Source: Jacaranda mimosifolia (lineage: Eukaryota > Streptophyta > Magnoliopsida > Lamiales > Bignoniaceae). Taken from it: a DNA stretch of 64,000 nt. The stretch is from NCBI GenBank assembly GCA_018894105.1, contig CM032128.1, positions 20,813,001 through 20,877,000 of the forward strand, written 5' to 3'. The notes beneath the pieces are model-generated. The model saw only the letters and a list, made by a program, of their open reading frames with translations, was not told the DNA's origin and searched no databases. The first letter of the stretch is position 1. Each line of letters opens with the position of its first letter. A program made the translations under genes and the position numbers. Shown piece by piece: positions 46,713 to 57,931 of this stretch.

Positions 46713-47628
46713 TGATATAGGGAAGTAAGACGAGCCCAACAGGCCCAATAGAACCATCATAGGCCCAAGAATACATTGGGCTAATTGACCAATAAAGGTT
46801 ATTAGTCTTCCTTCAATCGATTAGGTTATGATCAAAAAGCCCACTGCTAGAGAGTCGTCTCGACCAGAGAGGTTATGCATTCGACTAGAGTGGTCAAAGA
46901 GATTCAACCAGAGAGGTCATACACTCGACCAGAGTGGGTGGAGAGACCCACGGTTGAGGAGACATACTGACCAGAATAGGTCGACCAGAGAGGTCATGTA
47001 TTTGACCAGAGTGACTAGAATAGGTCGACTAGAGAGGTCATGCACTTGACCAGAGTGGGCGGATAGACCTACGGCCGCGGACATCTCGACCAGAAGAGGT
47101 CGACCTACGAGACATGAAGGTTTCTCTCACCACCAGTCGCTGTCGCATTTAATGCACTCAACCACTACTCTGCCACATTAAATACACTGACAGATGGCTT
47201 GCCGTTGAATTAAATGTGAGATCTCCACCATATCCCAAAAGGATGTGGGGGCGCCACCTAGAAAGAGGATTTTAGATAAGGAAAAGACCTAAAAACCCTC
47301 ATGCAATGACAAAGTTCCTCCCTGCAAGAGCAAGGGTACCATGGACATTCTGATCTCCTACTTGGGACTATAAATACCCCAATTTCAGCCTTTTAAAGGT
47401 ATGTCATTCCATACTACAACGCCCTCATTTTGCTGCTCATTATATATTCGACCTCATACTAACTTGAGCGTCGGAGAGCTTAAGTCGAGGGCACCTCGGC
47501 TAGCCTGACGTTTGCTCGTGGTTGCAGGACTTAGCCCAGGTATCTGTGAAACTCATTTACTCGGCCAGGTAGGTCGATCTACTCAGATTTCGCTCCAATC
47601 CAATTATATACGATTCTTACCCTAATCA
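46713..47628 (+). mobile_element. Solo LTR of a Tat-type Ty3/gypsy element (916 bp)
   Basis: Starts TGATATAGGGAAGTAAGACG and ends TTACCCTAATCA, with ATATA on both sides (46708-46712, 47629-47633). The start, the CAGGCCCAATAGAACCATCA block, TATAAATA at 47369-47376, and the CTAGCCTGACGTTTGCTC block near the end match the LTR of the Tat element at 55341. Internal GACCAGAGAGGTCATRCA repeats are specific to this copy. No coding sequence adjoins it. Confidence 0.85.
46840..47110. repeat. Short GACCAGAGNGG repeats in the solo LTR
   Basis: TCGACCAGAGAGGTCATGCA and variants recur at least six times, with a GGGYGGAKAGACCYACGG block twice. It occupies the same upstream LTR position as the different repeats at 6098-6362. 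Confidence 0.75.
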
Positions 47629-47900
47629 ATATATATATATATTTAAAATTTGTGATTAATATGGACATCCAGAATTTAATGTCCCAACAAGAGATCAAAT
47701 GGTAAATTAATTTATAGTTTCCCGCCAAAAAGAGAAAGTTCCAACTTGTAACCCCCCAAGTCCCAACCACCGGGGGCCCGTCCACTCTTTTTCCCCTCGA
47801 TCTCTTTCTCGAAACCAGTGAGCACACCGGCCCTGCACCCGCCTGCTCTGCTCAATCTCAACACACACGCGCTTACATACACTACCATAAATATAATGAC

Positions 47901-48367
47901 TTTATTTGTTTGCATTTTAGGTGAATTGGAGAAAATGTATTGAGAAAAGATGTTTTGATAAATGTATTGAGAGAATGTGATAATTGTTTGCTTTTATTTT
48001 GGTAAGGAGGTGAAAAATATTTTGAGAGAAAATTACTTGTTTGAAAGTATTTTAGAAGGGGATAAATTTTATTGTAAATGTTATATCTTTTTTATTGGGT
48101 TAATGGTGTGAAAAGAATATTTTAATATTAAATAAATATGTATATAGAGATGGAATAATTGGGAAATGTATATGTGTGTATATATATATATTATTTTATT
48201 TTTGTAATAATGAAAATATGATGGGAGAGTGATTCTTTTGAATGAATAGTAATGGGTAATTTGGGTATTATTTTGTATATTTTAAAAAGTGAAATTGGAG
48301 AATATGATGTTTTATTTATTTGAATTTTAGAAGTTGGAAAATATTGTGAGAATTGCAAACAAACAAA
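47901..48367. mobile_element. Probable MITE upstream of the CRF gene
   Basis: Inverted ends TTTATTTGTTTGCATTTT and TTTGTTTGTTTGCAATTC, followed on both sides by GAGAAAATRT-like words. About 467 bp. No clear target duplication. Confidence 0.45.
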
Positions 48368-48413
48368 TCCAATATATATATAGACCATAGACGTACGTAT
48401 AGACAACATATAC

Positions 48414-48418
<5 letters not shown>

Positions 48419-48458
<40 letters not shown>

Positions 48459-48998
48459 TGATGGATGGCCGTTGCCCTCAAATTAAACAATCACTTTTAA
48501 TGCTTCTCAGTCAACACCCCTTGCTGAGTCCTGAGTCCTGAGTCCTGAGTCCTGGCTTCTGCTCTTCTGTATGCCACTCTCCAGTCCCCTGCCCCACTCC
48601 TTTTTAAATCTCCCCCCTCCTCCACTCTTCTTTTCTGATACATAATTAATTAATTTAGATCCTTCCAATCCTAGCTTTTCATCACTCTTTCTCCCTGATC
48701 TCACACAACCATACAGTACTCTTTCTCCTCCTCCTCTTCTCTTTAAATATTTAATTTCTTTCAAGTAATCAGCTGCAGCTGCTGCTGCTGCTGCTGCTGC
48801 GTATTTTCATCTAAATCGATCGGCTGTAGCCCTCTTCAGTTTTCTGCAAAGTAACCTTAAATTCCATAAGTAAATATCCTAGTACTTATTACAAACTGAT
48901 TTCTTTTAATTTGGTTTCTCGATCGCCTCTCGTGAGCTTCAGTAAAGTAGTAGCTAGCTCTCTACTCTTTACTGATCCTCACTTCCTTTTAAGTTTTA
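48419..48998 (+). promoter_or_regulatory. Upstream region and 5'UTR of the CRF-type gene, with microsatellites
   Basis: Contains (ATA)n at 48419-48459, four copies of TGAGTCC at about 48523-48554, CT-rich stretches (48600-48760) and (GCT)n at 48774-48799. No clear TATA box was fixed; the CTTTAAATATTTAA word near 48741 is a candidate. CT-rich leaders are common in plant 5'UTRs. Confidence 0.5.
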
Positions 48999-49739
48999 AT
49001 GCTTCAGCCTCATCATCCCATGGAAGAACTACAACCCCTTGTCAAGTTCACGGAACACGTAGTCACCACTAACAAGCTCATCAATCACCGGACATCCGAC
49101 GCTTCCAACCTCCGCCCGAAGGTTGTCAGAATAGTTCTCACTGACGCCTACGCCACCGACTCCTCCGACGATGAGTCCGACGGCGCGGGGTTCTTCGTAC
49201 GCAGAATCAGAAGACACGTGGAGGAGATCAAGTTCAAAGCTTCGACGTCGACGCAGCTGCCCAAACAAGACAGGAAGAGAAGGTTAAATCCGCCGGTAAA
49301 TGAAGCGTCTCGCCGGAAAAAGTTTCGGGGAGTGAGACAGCGTCCCTGGGGAAGATGGGCCGCGGAGATTCGGGACCCGACCCGGGGGAAACGAGTCTGG
49401 CTGGGCACTTTTGACACCCCCGAAGAAGCTGCCACCGTCTATGACAGAGCAGCCGTTAGACTGAAAGGCCCCGACGCTGTTATCAACTTCCCGGAGGTGG
49501 CCTACGTGACGGAATCTACGACGGAGAGTGACGCCATCTCTTCTGGAAACGACGCCGCCTTGTCTCCCACATCAGTACTCCGTTACGGGGAGTTGACGCC
49601 CTTCGACGGGATCAGCAGCGACTTCGGTTTCGACTTTGACTGGCCGTTAAGTTTGCCGGATATTGGAATGTCGGGGAATTACTACGCCGAGGAATTCGGC
49701 GAGTTTGACTTTGACGACTTCATTAGTGACCTCAGATGA
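48999..49739 (+). CDS. AP2/ERF transcription factor, cytokinin response factor (CRF) type
   Basis: A single 246-residue exon. Residues 14-60 form the CRF region: [14 protein letters not shown], then [20 protein letters not shown]. This N-terminal module defines ERF group VI and mediates CRF dimerisation and interaction with phosphotransfer proteins. The AP2 DNA-binding domain spans 108-165 ([54 protein letters not shown]). Ala and Asp in AAEIRD mark the ERF subfamily, which binds GCC-type boxes. Basic clusters at 92-95 and 105-108 could act in nuclear import. The C-terminus has SPTSVL (189-194), a putative MAP-kinase site typical of CRFs, and an acidic Asp/Phe-rich tail suited to activation. 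A second ATG at codon 8 (49020) is an alternative start. It is GC-richer than its surroundings and intact. Confidence 0.95.
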   Translation: MLQPHHPMEELQPLVKFTEHVVTTNKLINHRTSDASNLRPKVVRIVLTDAYATDSSDDESDGAGFFVRRIRRHVEEIKFKASTSTQLPKQDRKRRLNPPVNEASRRKKFRGVRQRPWGRWAAEIRDPTRGKRVWLGTFDTPEEAATVYDRAAVRLKGPDAVINFPEVAYVTESTTESDAISSGNDAALSPTSVLRYGELTPFDGISSDFGFDFDWPLSLPDIGMSGNYYAEEFGEFDFDDFISDLR

Positions 49740-51239
49740 CGTATGGCTGTCGGAGTTGGCTTCCTGTGATTTGTCGGGATCTTGAGGTGACGTGGCATGT
49801 TGGCGGGAATGCCGCGCTGACTTGTCAATAGTGTTGCTTAGTGTGTAACTGTGTGTATTCGGTAGCCGATTACATACGGCGATTTTGTGAGAGGATATAT
49901 TTTATTATTTTTGTTTTAGATTTGAAGTAAATTTTATTGTTGAGAATTGTCCAAGTATAGCAGCACCGTAATTTGTTGTGACTGAAATTTTTAGTAATAG
50001 AAAATTAAACAAAATCGAAAAAGGAGGGTGGGGTTTTTCTATTGGATTTAAAAAAAGGGGGGGGGGGTGTAAAAAATGAGTTCGAAGAGTGAAGTGATTT
50101 CATAATCCAAAGATGGAATAGTATGGATTGAATTGAAACACTTATCCTCCATCATTGCGTCTATAATTTCAAATTTTGGATGTGAATTATACGGATTTCA
50201 AGATTTGGCTTCACTTCAATTTTAATTTTACTCCGCTAATATATTATTTATCTCTTTTTACAAAATATTAAAAATTTTAATTTCATTCATGAAAATATAT
50301 AATAAATATTACGTCTAACTTAATTTCTGACTCTGCAATGCATTCCGAAATCATTAATTTGGCTATTTTATTTTGATCTATGTTTTATTTTATAGAATCA
50401 CAAATACATCTTCTATTTTTTTTGAAAAAAAAAATATTTCATACATTTGATGTGTATTATCTTTTGAATATAATAAAAATAAAATATTAATTAAATTAAA
50501 GAGTTTAAATTGTTTTGAAATATTTTTCTTACGTCAAAGCGATGTTTATTGTGGGGTTAATTAGGGTGTACATTTAAGAGTTGTGAGACAGTTGGGGTCA
50601 TATGTGCATGAATGATTTTGGTTGGATGTGAGGGCCCTATGTATGGGTAATGGGTGGGTATTCATGGTTGAAAAGTTAGAGATATTTTGATTAGTTGAAA
50701 TGATGTAGAAATTGTCCAAGTGAATGCATGTGGGTTTCTAGCGTGGTTCGTGGTTGAATGAATCTTGGTCCTCAAACTATTGTCTATTGATCAAAGTGGC
50801 GTCGTGTAGTCGTAGTCAACAATTTCATTGACTTTGATACTACCGTAGTGAACACGTGTTTTAGAAAAGAATAGCATGCCATAGATTCAATCCACTTGGC
50901 TTAGGGTCCATAATTTTGTTACCAATAAAATACTATCAAATAGTTCTTCGATTAGGTTCTTTGGTTAAACTATTTTTTTTATATATGTTTAACTTTGCAT
51001 TTTGGTTTCTTGGGATTTGGTTTGATTATTTAAAAATCAAATTTAATTAAAATTCTCAATCTTTAAAAATTTAATATTCTCTACTTTTGTATTGTGGAAT
51101 TGGAATTCATTTGTATATTAAATTCCATAATTCTATACAAAATAGTCAAGTACTTTGCTCTTATAAATAAAGGAAAATATTCAATGAGTAGATCAACACT
51201 CGTGCAACTCATGATACTTACAGAGTAATTACATTCGCG
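49740..51239. other. Region downstream of the CRF gene, no gene
   Basis: The 3'UTR probably extends to about 50000. A homopolymer A7G11-like run lies at about 50050-50067. The rest is AT-rich without recognisable genes or clear repeat borders. Confidence 0.5.
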
Positions 51240-52620
51240 ATAAAGTATGAAGTAGAGAAATTCAAGAAGAAGAACGACTTTGGGTCGTTGAAAATGAAGA
51301 TGCACGCCTTGTTATGTTAGCAATGTTTGTAGATAGCGCTAAATGATAGAGATTTCTTGTCAGAAATGGTTTCACTTGAGAAGAATGATGAATTTATGGT
51401 GAAGGCTCTCTAGTATTATCGCCTGCAAATAAGGTATTGAGAAAGGTCGGCGCAGAAAGTACACCAGCAGGATTGTGGTCAAAGTTGGAAAGTCTATATA
51501 TGATGAAGTCCCTCTCAAATTGGATGTATTTGAAACAACGGTTATACACCCTCAGGATAAAGAAAAGTACATCTATTACACAATATATTGATTGTTTCAA
51601 TAAGATGATAACGTTCAAGTGTTAGTTCTTTTATGCTCTCTACCTAAATCTTTTGAGCACTTAGTTATTACTAGTGTATGAGAGAGATACGATATTAATG
51701 GAGGATGTGATGGCCTCATTGAATTTAAATGAATTGAGATAGTATGTCGTAGGTAGTAATGATAATGAAAGTGGGGAAGAATTGATTGCAAATGGGAGCC
51801 GAAATAAAGGGGAAAGAATAGAGGCCGATCTAAGCCCTAAGATAAGCCTAAATCTAGTGATAAATGTTGCAGTGGAGGCAAGCAGCACTAGAAATGAAAT
51901 TATGGAAAAGCAAAAAATTTGAGCAAGTCCTTTGGTCAGAAATGGGATGATATTACTGGAGTTATTAAGGATGAGTCTGATGGAGTGCTTGTTCTCAATG
52001 TTATCGAAGGTATTTTCAATTTCGAATGCATTTTAGGTCATGGTTGCTCTTACAATATATGCCTATAAGGGGATTAGTTTACCACCTATTGCAAACATGG
52101 TGGTGGTTAAAGTTCTCATGGGAAACAATGCACCTTATAGAGTTGTTGGGGTTGGTGCACAGTAAGTATGAGTATTAGAATACAGGATAAAATTGTGAGG
52201 ATGTTGGCATAGGTGCAACATGTTCCTAATTTAAAGAAAGACTTGATTTCGCTTGGCACGTTGGATAAAAATGGATATGGGTATAGAGCTTGAAATGTAC
52301 TTTTGCAAGTTTTGGATAGTGCCATGTTGATTATGAAGGGAGAGAAAAGAAATAACCTTTATATTTTGCTGGGTAGTATGGTTTTAGGTATTGCAGCAGT
52401 TTCTTCATCGCATGTAGATACTACAAAGTTGTAGCATGCATAGCTTGAGTATATGAGTGAGAGGAGAATGCTAGAGTTAAGCAGATCGGGTATACTTTTG
52501 GATAGAAAAGTAGAGAATTGGACTTTCGTGAACAATGTGTTCTTGGAAGCAGCATAGGGCAAAGTTCAACACAGTAGTTCACAAGACCAAGAACATTTTG
52601 GATTATATTCATTCAAATCT
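51240..52620 (+). pseudogene. Ty1/copia gag-protease relic, 3'-truncated
   Basis: Gag starts near 51245 with EVEKFKKKNDFGSLKMKMHA. The following frames give PAGLWSKLESLYMMKSLSNW, MYLKQRLYTLRIKKSTSI, and LCSLPKSFEHLV in a shifted frame. Downstream come protease-region remains (VKVLMGNNAPYRVVGVG, VQHVPNLKKDLISLGTLDK) and the GAG-pre-integrase zinc region (AYEYMSERRMLELSRSGI-like, FREQCVLGSS). Sequence homology stops near 52620 before integrase. Stops and frameshifts are frequent. No LTR could be paired with it. Confidence 0.82.
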
Positions 52621-53350
52621 TTGAATTATAAAGTTCTAAGTGTTAAGTGCTCAAGGAGTACAAAGTCCCTCTAAAGAATTTGAACACCCTCCACACCAAT
52701 CCTTGCTTAAGACGCCAAACATACAACAAAAAAGAAAGGGGATATAGTTTAGGCATGTGATTGCCTCATCGGGCGCCTGATCATTTCACCCAGCTTTTGA
52801 ATGCCTCATGGGCATTGTCTATCTTTGCACCAAGCCTTTAGGACCCCAAGCTCAACAGTACCAATCGAGATGCCTATTAGTTGTATTGTTTTATGAGAAA
52901 CATTAAAGTACTCATATGAATTTAAAGCCATGCCAATGATCCCGCAAGATCTCCAAAACACAAGACTTTTCGACAAAGAAAATACCTAAGTCATTCAAGG
53001 AGCACAAACCCTTGTTGAACATTCTAAGTAGTTCCTAAAGCATAAAACCTCTTCTAAAAATCACCTAAGAGGATAAACTATGTTCATCATTGATTGATAC
53101 CTAGGCAACAATATTCATGAAAAGAACAAACACTGAAGATATTTAGCAAAATTTAGGTGTTTCGAAAAAGGCCTGATAGCTGGAAAACCCGAGAAGACCT
53201 AAGAGATACCTCAACACCTAATGATACCCAAAAAAAGAACAAAAAAGATTTATCAAGATTTATTAAAATCTATGAAATAAAGCAAGGTAAAGATTAAAAT
53301 TAGACCTTATACTATATTTTTAACATAGAAATTAAATTTCCAAATTGAGA
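52621..53350. other. Gene-less stretch after the copia relic
   Basis: Has a GCCTCATCGGGCGCCTGAT block near 52768 and otherwise no recognisable gene or element border. Confidence 0.4.
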
Positions 53351-53351
53351 A

Positions 53352-53640
53352 TGGGGATTTGATGATATGGTAAATTAAGTTTGAATGGGCAAAAAGATAA
53401 AAATTGACTAAAAGGCCCAATTAATTAAATGATAAATGAATTAGAATGGCCATAAAGCTCAATTGATTAAGCCTATTAAGGACATTTAGACTCTAGTGGG
53501 ATGACGCCTACTAAGGGGAAAAAATACTATAAATATCAAATTCCAAAGTCAAATTGAGCATAAAAAATCATTTACAAACAATCAAGAACTCAGACTTTCT
53601 GCTTTGCGTTTCCAAAAACAAAAACAAAAACAAAAAATAA
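53352..53640 (+). repeat. Possible LTR fragment with TATA box
   Basis: TGATGATATGGTAAATTAAG, GGGCAAAA and GGCCCAATTAATTAAATG precede a TATAAATA box at 53528-53535 and an AAAACAAAAACAAAAAC tract. This is laid out like the upstream part of an LTR. No partner LTR or target duplication was found. Confidence 0.3.
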
Positions 53641-53835
53641 AAACTCGAAAAAATCCACTAACTTCCAGAAAGGATCTAACTCCATTTTTGAACAACATGA
53701 ATATCAAATTTAATTATAAATTATTCTATAAATGCTCCTTCAACTATGTATTACAAAAAACACCCTTCAAAATATGTATACATTATGGAGATATCAAGGG
53801 ACAAGATAGTTTTTTAATAAATTGATAATTTTAAT

Positions 53836-55340
53836 AATTTTAAATATTTTTAAGTTGAAGGCAAGATGATAAATTTATGAGTTCCCTCTTATTTTATAAT
53901 ATATTAATTTAGAACGTTCACTTTTGTAAATATGAAATTATGAGAGAAATTGATTATTTTAGTTTAGAGGAGAGTTAAATATAATTAATTCAGTTAATAA
54001 ATTATGGAAAATATCTAATTAATTGAGCTTTTCCCTTTTCGCTTGTTAAAAAATTCATCTGTATAATATCAATCAAACTCAAAACTATATTCGAACTTGA
54101 TAACAAAATTAAATTAAACATGAATAGCATGCCATTAATTAGGTTTGACTCAATGTATTACACTACCGTTGTCAAAACATAAATCATCTTGTACTATATT
54201 AAAGAACTCCACGGAAACAACATTGCACAATGATTCTTACCGGCAAAAAAAGCATAACAATAATAATAAGAAGAATAATTCTCTGTTCTCTTCAAATGGC
54301 ACTAATCTTTTCCTTAAAAGAGGAAGTTAAATGGTTTTGACTTTTGAGAAATTTTATATACTCACAATAAATTGTATATATTAATAATATGTTGTATGTG
54401 TCAATCTTTCGAACAAAAATATTTATAAAAATTGCATATATATATATATATATATATGTGAGATATAAAAGTTTATAGTGTTATCCAAAATGTTAAAAAT
54501 AGTTTACTTTTTTTACAAAGTTTCATCATTGTTTTGATACGAGTGTTTCAGATAATTCTTCTAATCAAAGAATCAAATTGAGTTGAACTCCAGAATATAT
54601 ATTTCTATGATCCAAACTTACATGCTAAAATAACACGAAGAGATAGTTTTAGGGTTTGCGCAAAAGCTTTTCATTTCATATTATAGCCTTTGAAGATTGG
54701 AGAAAAAATGTTGGGAAATTGTATTCCAGTTGGCATGGATTTGCACCATAATTACTAAATCATAGACAACTCTGTCATCATAATATCAAATTAGAATGAT
54801 TAATTGCTACTCAAATTAGAATCTGTGAACTTCCTCTGAGCTAGGAAGGGACCAAAAGGTCTAATTTTTTCTTTAATAGAAATATTTTGATTTACTTGAA
54901 ATAACTATTTAAGGGTTTAAAAGGAAAAAATTATCAATTTTTTATGTGTTTATATTTTTCGGATACCAAAAATCTTTTGCACAATTGTGATCAATAAAAT
55001 TGCAATATGGTATCAAATTTTAGGTAGGGACAGGTTTACGATTTTTTCATTGTATCTCAAATCCAAAATCATTGAACAAAATGAAGGATGATCTCTCGAA
55101 TAAGGCCACATATGGTTGGCCAACTACCACGCTATGAATAGCTACATTAATGAAGTATAAGGTATGTTGTTTTTGTTATCCTACTTGTAACATTTGCTTT
55201 TCTTTGCCTTTGGAACCAAGTTTAATTTATTAATTTTGGCATGGAAGAATTTTTATCAATTGTTGTGACAATTTTAATGTGTAGATTTAAAGTTTGGAGT
55301 GGAAGAGGAGCTAGGCGAGGAGTTCCATTCTATGATCACA
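53836..55340. other. Gene-less AT-rich region before the second Tat element
   Basis: A (TA)n run lies near 54437-54457. No gene or paired repeat was recognised. Confidence 0.5.
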
Positions 55341-55999
55341 TTTTGATATGGGGTCAGCCCAATAGGCCCACTAAGACCATCAGGCCCAACAAGCCCAAGA
55401 CCTTACTCGATCATAGGGGTCGAAGCCCTAGTCTTCACTCAACCATGGGGGTCGAGTTCAGCGACTTGGAGGTCGGCTTAAGTGCGGCAGAAGCATTAAT
55501 GGCCCATAATGACAGTTCCTACCACACATCGCATCCACATTAAATGTGCCTCAACCACTAGACTGTCTACATTAAATGGATGACGGTGGTCACCTCCGCA
55601 TTAGTGACGGTAAGGATCCTCTTTTCAGCCAGTCGGACACTTATGCACCTCCAAGATAGGTCAAAAATACCTATCTTGCCCCTACTTAAGGAGTCAGCAT
55701 ATGGAATATGCTAGAGGAAATATTAGTCTTTTTGCCTCTATATGAACACTATAAATACTTCATCCTTTAGGAGCAACGGTAAGCAAACATACACTCTTTG
55801 AACTGTTACTCTGTCTAACAATCTCTAGGTCGATTACTGACTTAATTTTCAGAGGGTCTTAGTCGAGGACCCTCTTAACTAACCCGACGTTTGCTCCTTG
55901 GCCATAGGTTCTATCCTACGCCCTGACAAATTATCTTTCCGATCGAAGTGACATGCAAGTCGAGACCTAAGATCCACCACACTAAAAATAACCTCATCA
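55341..55999 (+). repeat. 5' LTR of the second Tat element (659 bp)
   Basis: Starts TTTTGATATGGGGTCAGCCC (the other copy has TG at the first bases) and ends AACCTCATCA. A TATAAATA box lies at 55750-55757. Shorter than the first LTR because it lacks the 72-119-bp repeats. Confidence 0.85.
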
Positions 56000-56002
56000 T
56001 TT

Positions 56003-56020
56003 TGGCGTCGTTTGTGGGAA
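56003..56020 (+). other. Primer-binding site of the second Tat element
   Basis: TGGCGTCGTTTGTGGGAA, two C-to-T changes from the first element's site. Confidence 0.7.
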
Positions 56021-56040
56021 ATAGAATTTACAGCCGAAAA

Positions 56041-57931
56041 TGGTCAACACCAAGCGAACCACTTTCGAGAGACAGAATGACCATCACTCACCACCCTCTC
56101 TGCCACCGCTGGAACGGCCTAACCTATAGGTGGAGGGCCCCAGTTCTCAGCCTGAGTAGGTGGTCACTTTGACCATCCCCCAGTTCATGCAAATGATTAG
56201 TGATCAGATCTCTGCCTAACTTTTCGCTTAGCTATCTGCCTCTTGACAGAAGCATAACAATCAACTAGCAGTCGCATGCGAGCGCTACACCCCAACCTTC
56301 GTACCAGAATGAGTGACTCTCGAGGAAAGACTAGACCAGGAATGAAGCATGCCCTAACCTAAGTAGATGAGAGCTAGGCCTCGTGCATTTTCCCCATGAC
56401 GAGCCTCTCCATCATCCATGGGAGGAGGTTGTCGATTCAACAAACCATTGTATTCAACCCAATCGAGCCTAGCAGCGCGAGCGGATCGAGCGAGCGAACC
56501 ACTTTCGAGAGACAGAATGACCGTCGCTCACCACTCTCTCTGCCACCGCTGGAACGGCATAAACTATAGACGGAGGGCCCCAGTTCTCAGCCTGAGTAGG
56601 TGGTCACCTTGACCATCCCCCAGCTCATGCAAATGAATAGTGATAAGATCTCTGCCTAACTTTTCGCTTAGCTATCTGCCTCTTGACAGAAGCATAACAA
56701 TCAACTAGCAATCGCATGCGAGCACTACACCCCAGCCTTCTCACCAGAATGAGCGACTCTCAAGGAAAGACTAGACCAGGAATGAAGCATGCCCTAACCT
56801 AAGTAGACGAGAGCTAGCCCCGTGTGTTTTCCCCATGACGAGCCTCTCCATCATCCATGGGAGGAGGTTGTCGATTCAACAGAGCATTGTATTCAACCCA
56901 ATCGAGCCTAGTAGCGCGAGCGGATCGAGCACCCCATACCTCATCCTAGTCGAGACATATCTAGGACCGACAAGGACGAATGGGAAGAAGTCTTACATCA
57001 GGCTCAACAACTTAATAGGAAACTACAAGAAATTTCAAGAAGCAATCTAGACCGGACCCAGTTTGATAATGCTCACAGATTCCAACGTGAAAGAGAATCT
57101 CTCTTCACTCAAAAAATTATTGATGAGCATATTGCGCTTGATACAAAAGTCCATACCGAACTACCTCAATATGATAGATCCACGGACCTGAACGAGTATC
57201 TTTTACAATTTGAGCATATGATGCAGCTACATCGACATAGTGATCACATACACGCGAAGATATTGATCACCACATTTCAGGGAACAGAATTGGAGTGGTT
57301 CGTTAAGTTTAAACCTACTTCCATATTCTCTTATGATTAGCTTTGTGACAAATTTTTACACCAGTTCGCTAGCAGGAGGAAAGCAAAGTTGCATCACACT
57401 CATCTTTATACCATAAAGCAACATGAGGGTGAATCCTGAGAGAATTTCTTCTCCATATTTAATACTGAAGTTTTAAAAATTGATAACCCTTGCATCGAGT
57501 TCTTAGTTGATGTCTTATTTTTGGGCTTGAGACATAAGGAATGTGCTAATGCACTGGTCAGGGAGCGACCACGTACAATGGAGGAGCTCATTGACCTAGC
57601 AGAAAGGTACATGACCTAAGAAGAAATGAAAAGATGAAATTTGGTGGAGGAAAACTCGACAAGAAGAAGAGCAAGGAGAAGGATGACAGACACCAGATTG
57701 AAAGTCATTGCTCTTCGATCAAGCATTTCACAGTTATGCACCCCTAAATACTCTCCTGAAAGAGGTCTTGTTCGCTATTAGCACGACAACCTTCTGAAAA
57801 GACCAAGAAAACTGAATGAAATGGGGGCCATGAAAAAATCCCAAAAATACTGCCATTTCCATCGACAGAAAGGACATGACACGGAGGATCGTTTCAACCT
57901 CCAAGATGAAATTGAGCACCTCATCAGATAG
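56041..57931 (+). pseudogene. gag: Tat gag, degenerate, with internal 440-bp duplication
   Basis: Starts ATGGTCAACACC (MVNTKRT) at 56040 just after the primer-binding site, like the MVNIRRA start of the first copy. The N-terminal region is duplicated (56052-56930). From about 57050 the gag domain follows (FRRYDRSTDLNEYLLQF-like, then CDKFLHQFASRRKAKLHHTH), with a TAG in SYD*LCDKF and a TGA in GES*ENFFS. The knuckle CHFHRQKGHDTEDRFNLQ has lost its last Cys to Arg. The domain ends at TAG 57929-57931 after EIEHLIR, the same position as in the first copy. Confidence 0.85.
56052..56930. repeat. Tandem duplication of about 440 bp in gag
   Basis: Copies at 56052-56491 and 56492-56930 are nearly identical over their whole length, for example GAACCACTTTCGAGAGACAG at both starts. 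They share the same stop codons, so the duplication arose after much of the decay. Confidence 0.92.

Noticed and set aside
48191..48490. Minus-strand frame with a Leu run upstream of the CRF gene
   Set aside because: The Leu run comes from the (ATA)n microsatellite and the rest from a probable MITE.
55241..55543. 100-codon plus-strand frame across the start of the second Tat LTR
   Set aside because: It crosses the LTR boundary and so is a chance frame in unrelated pieces.
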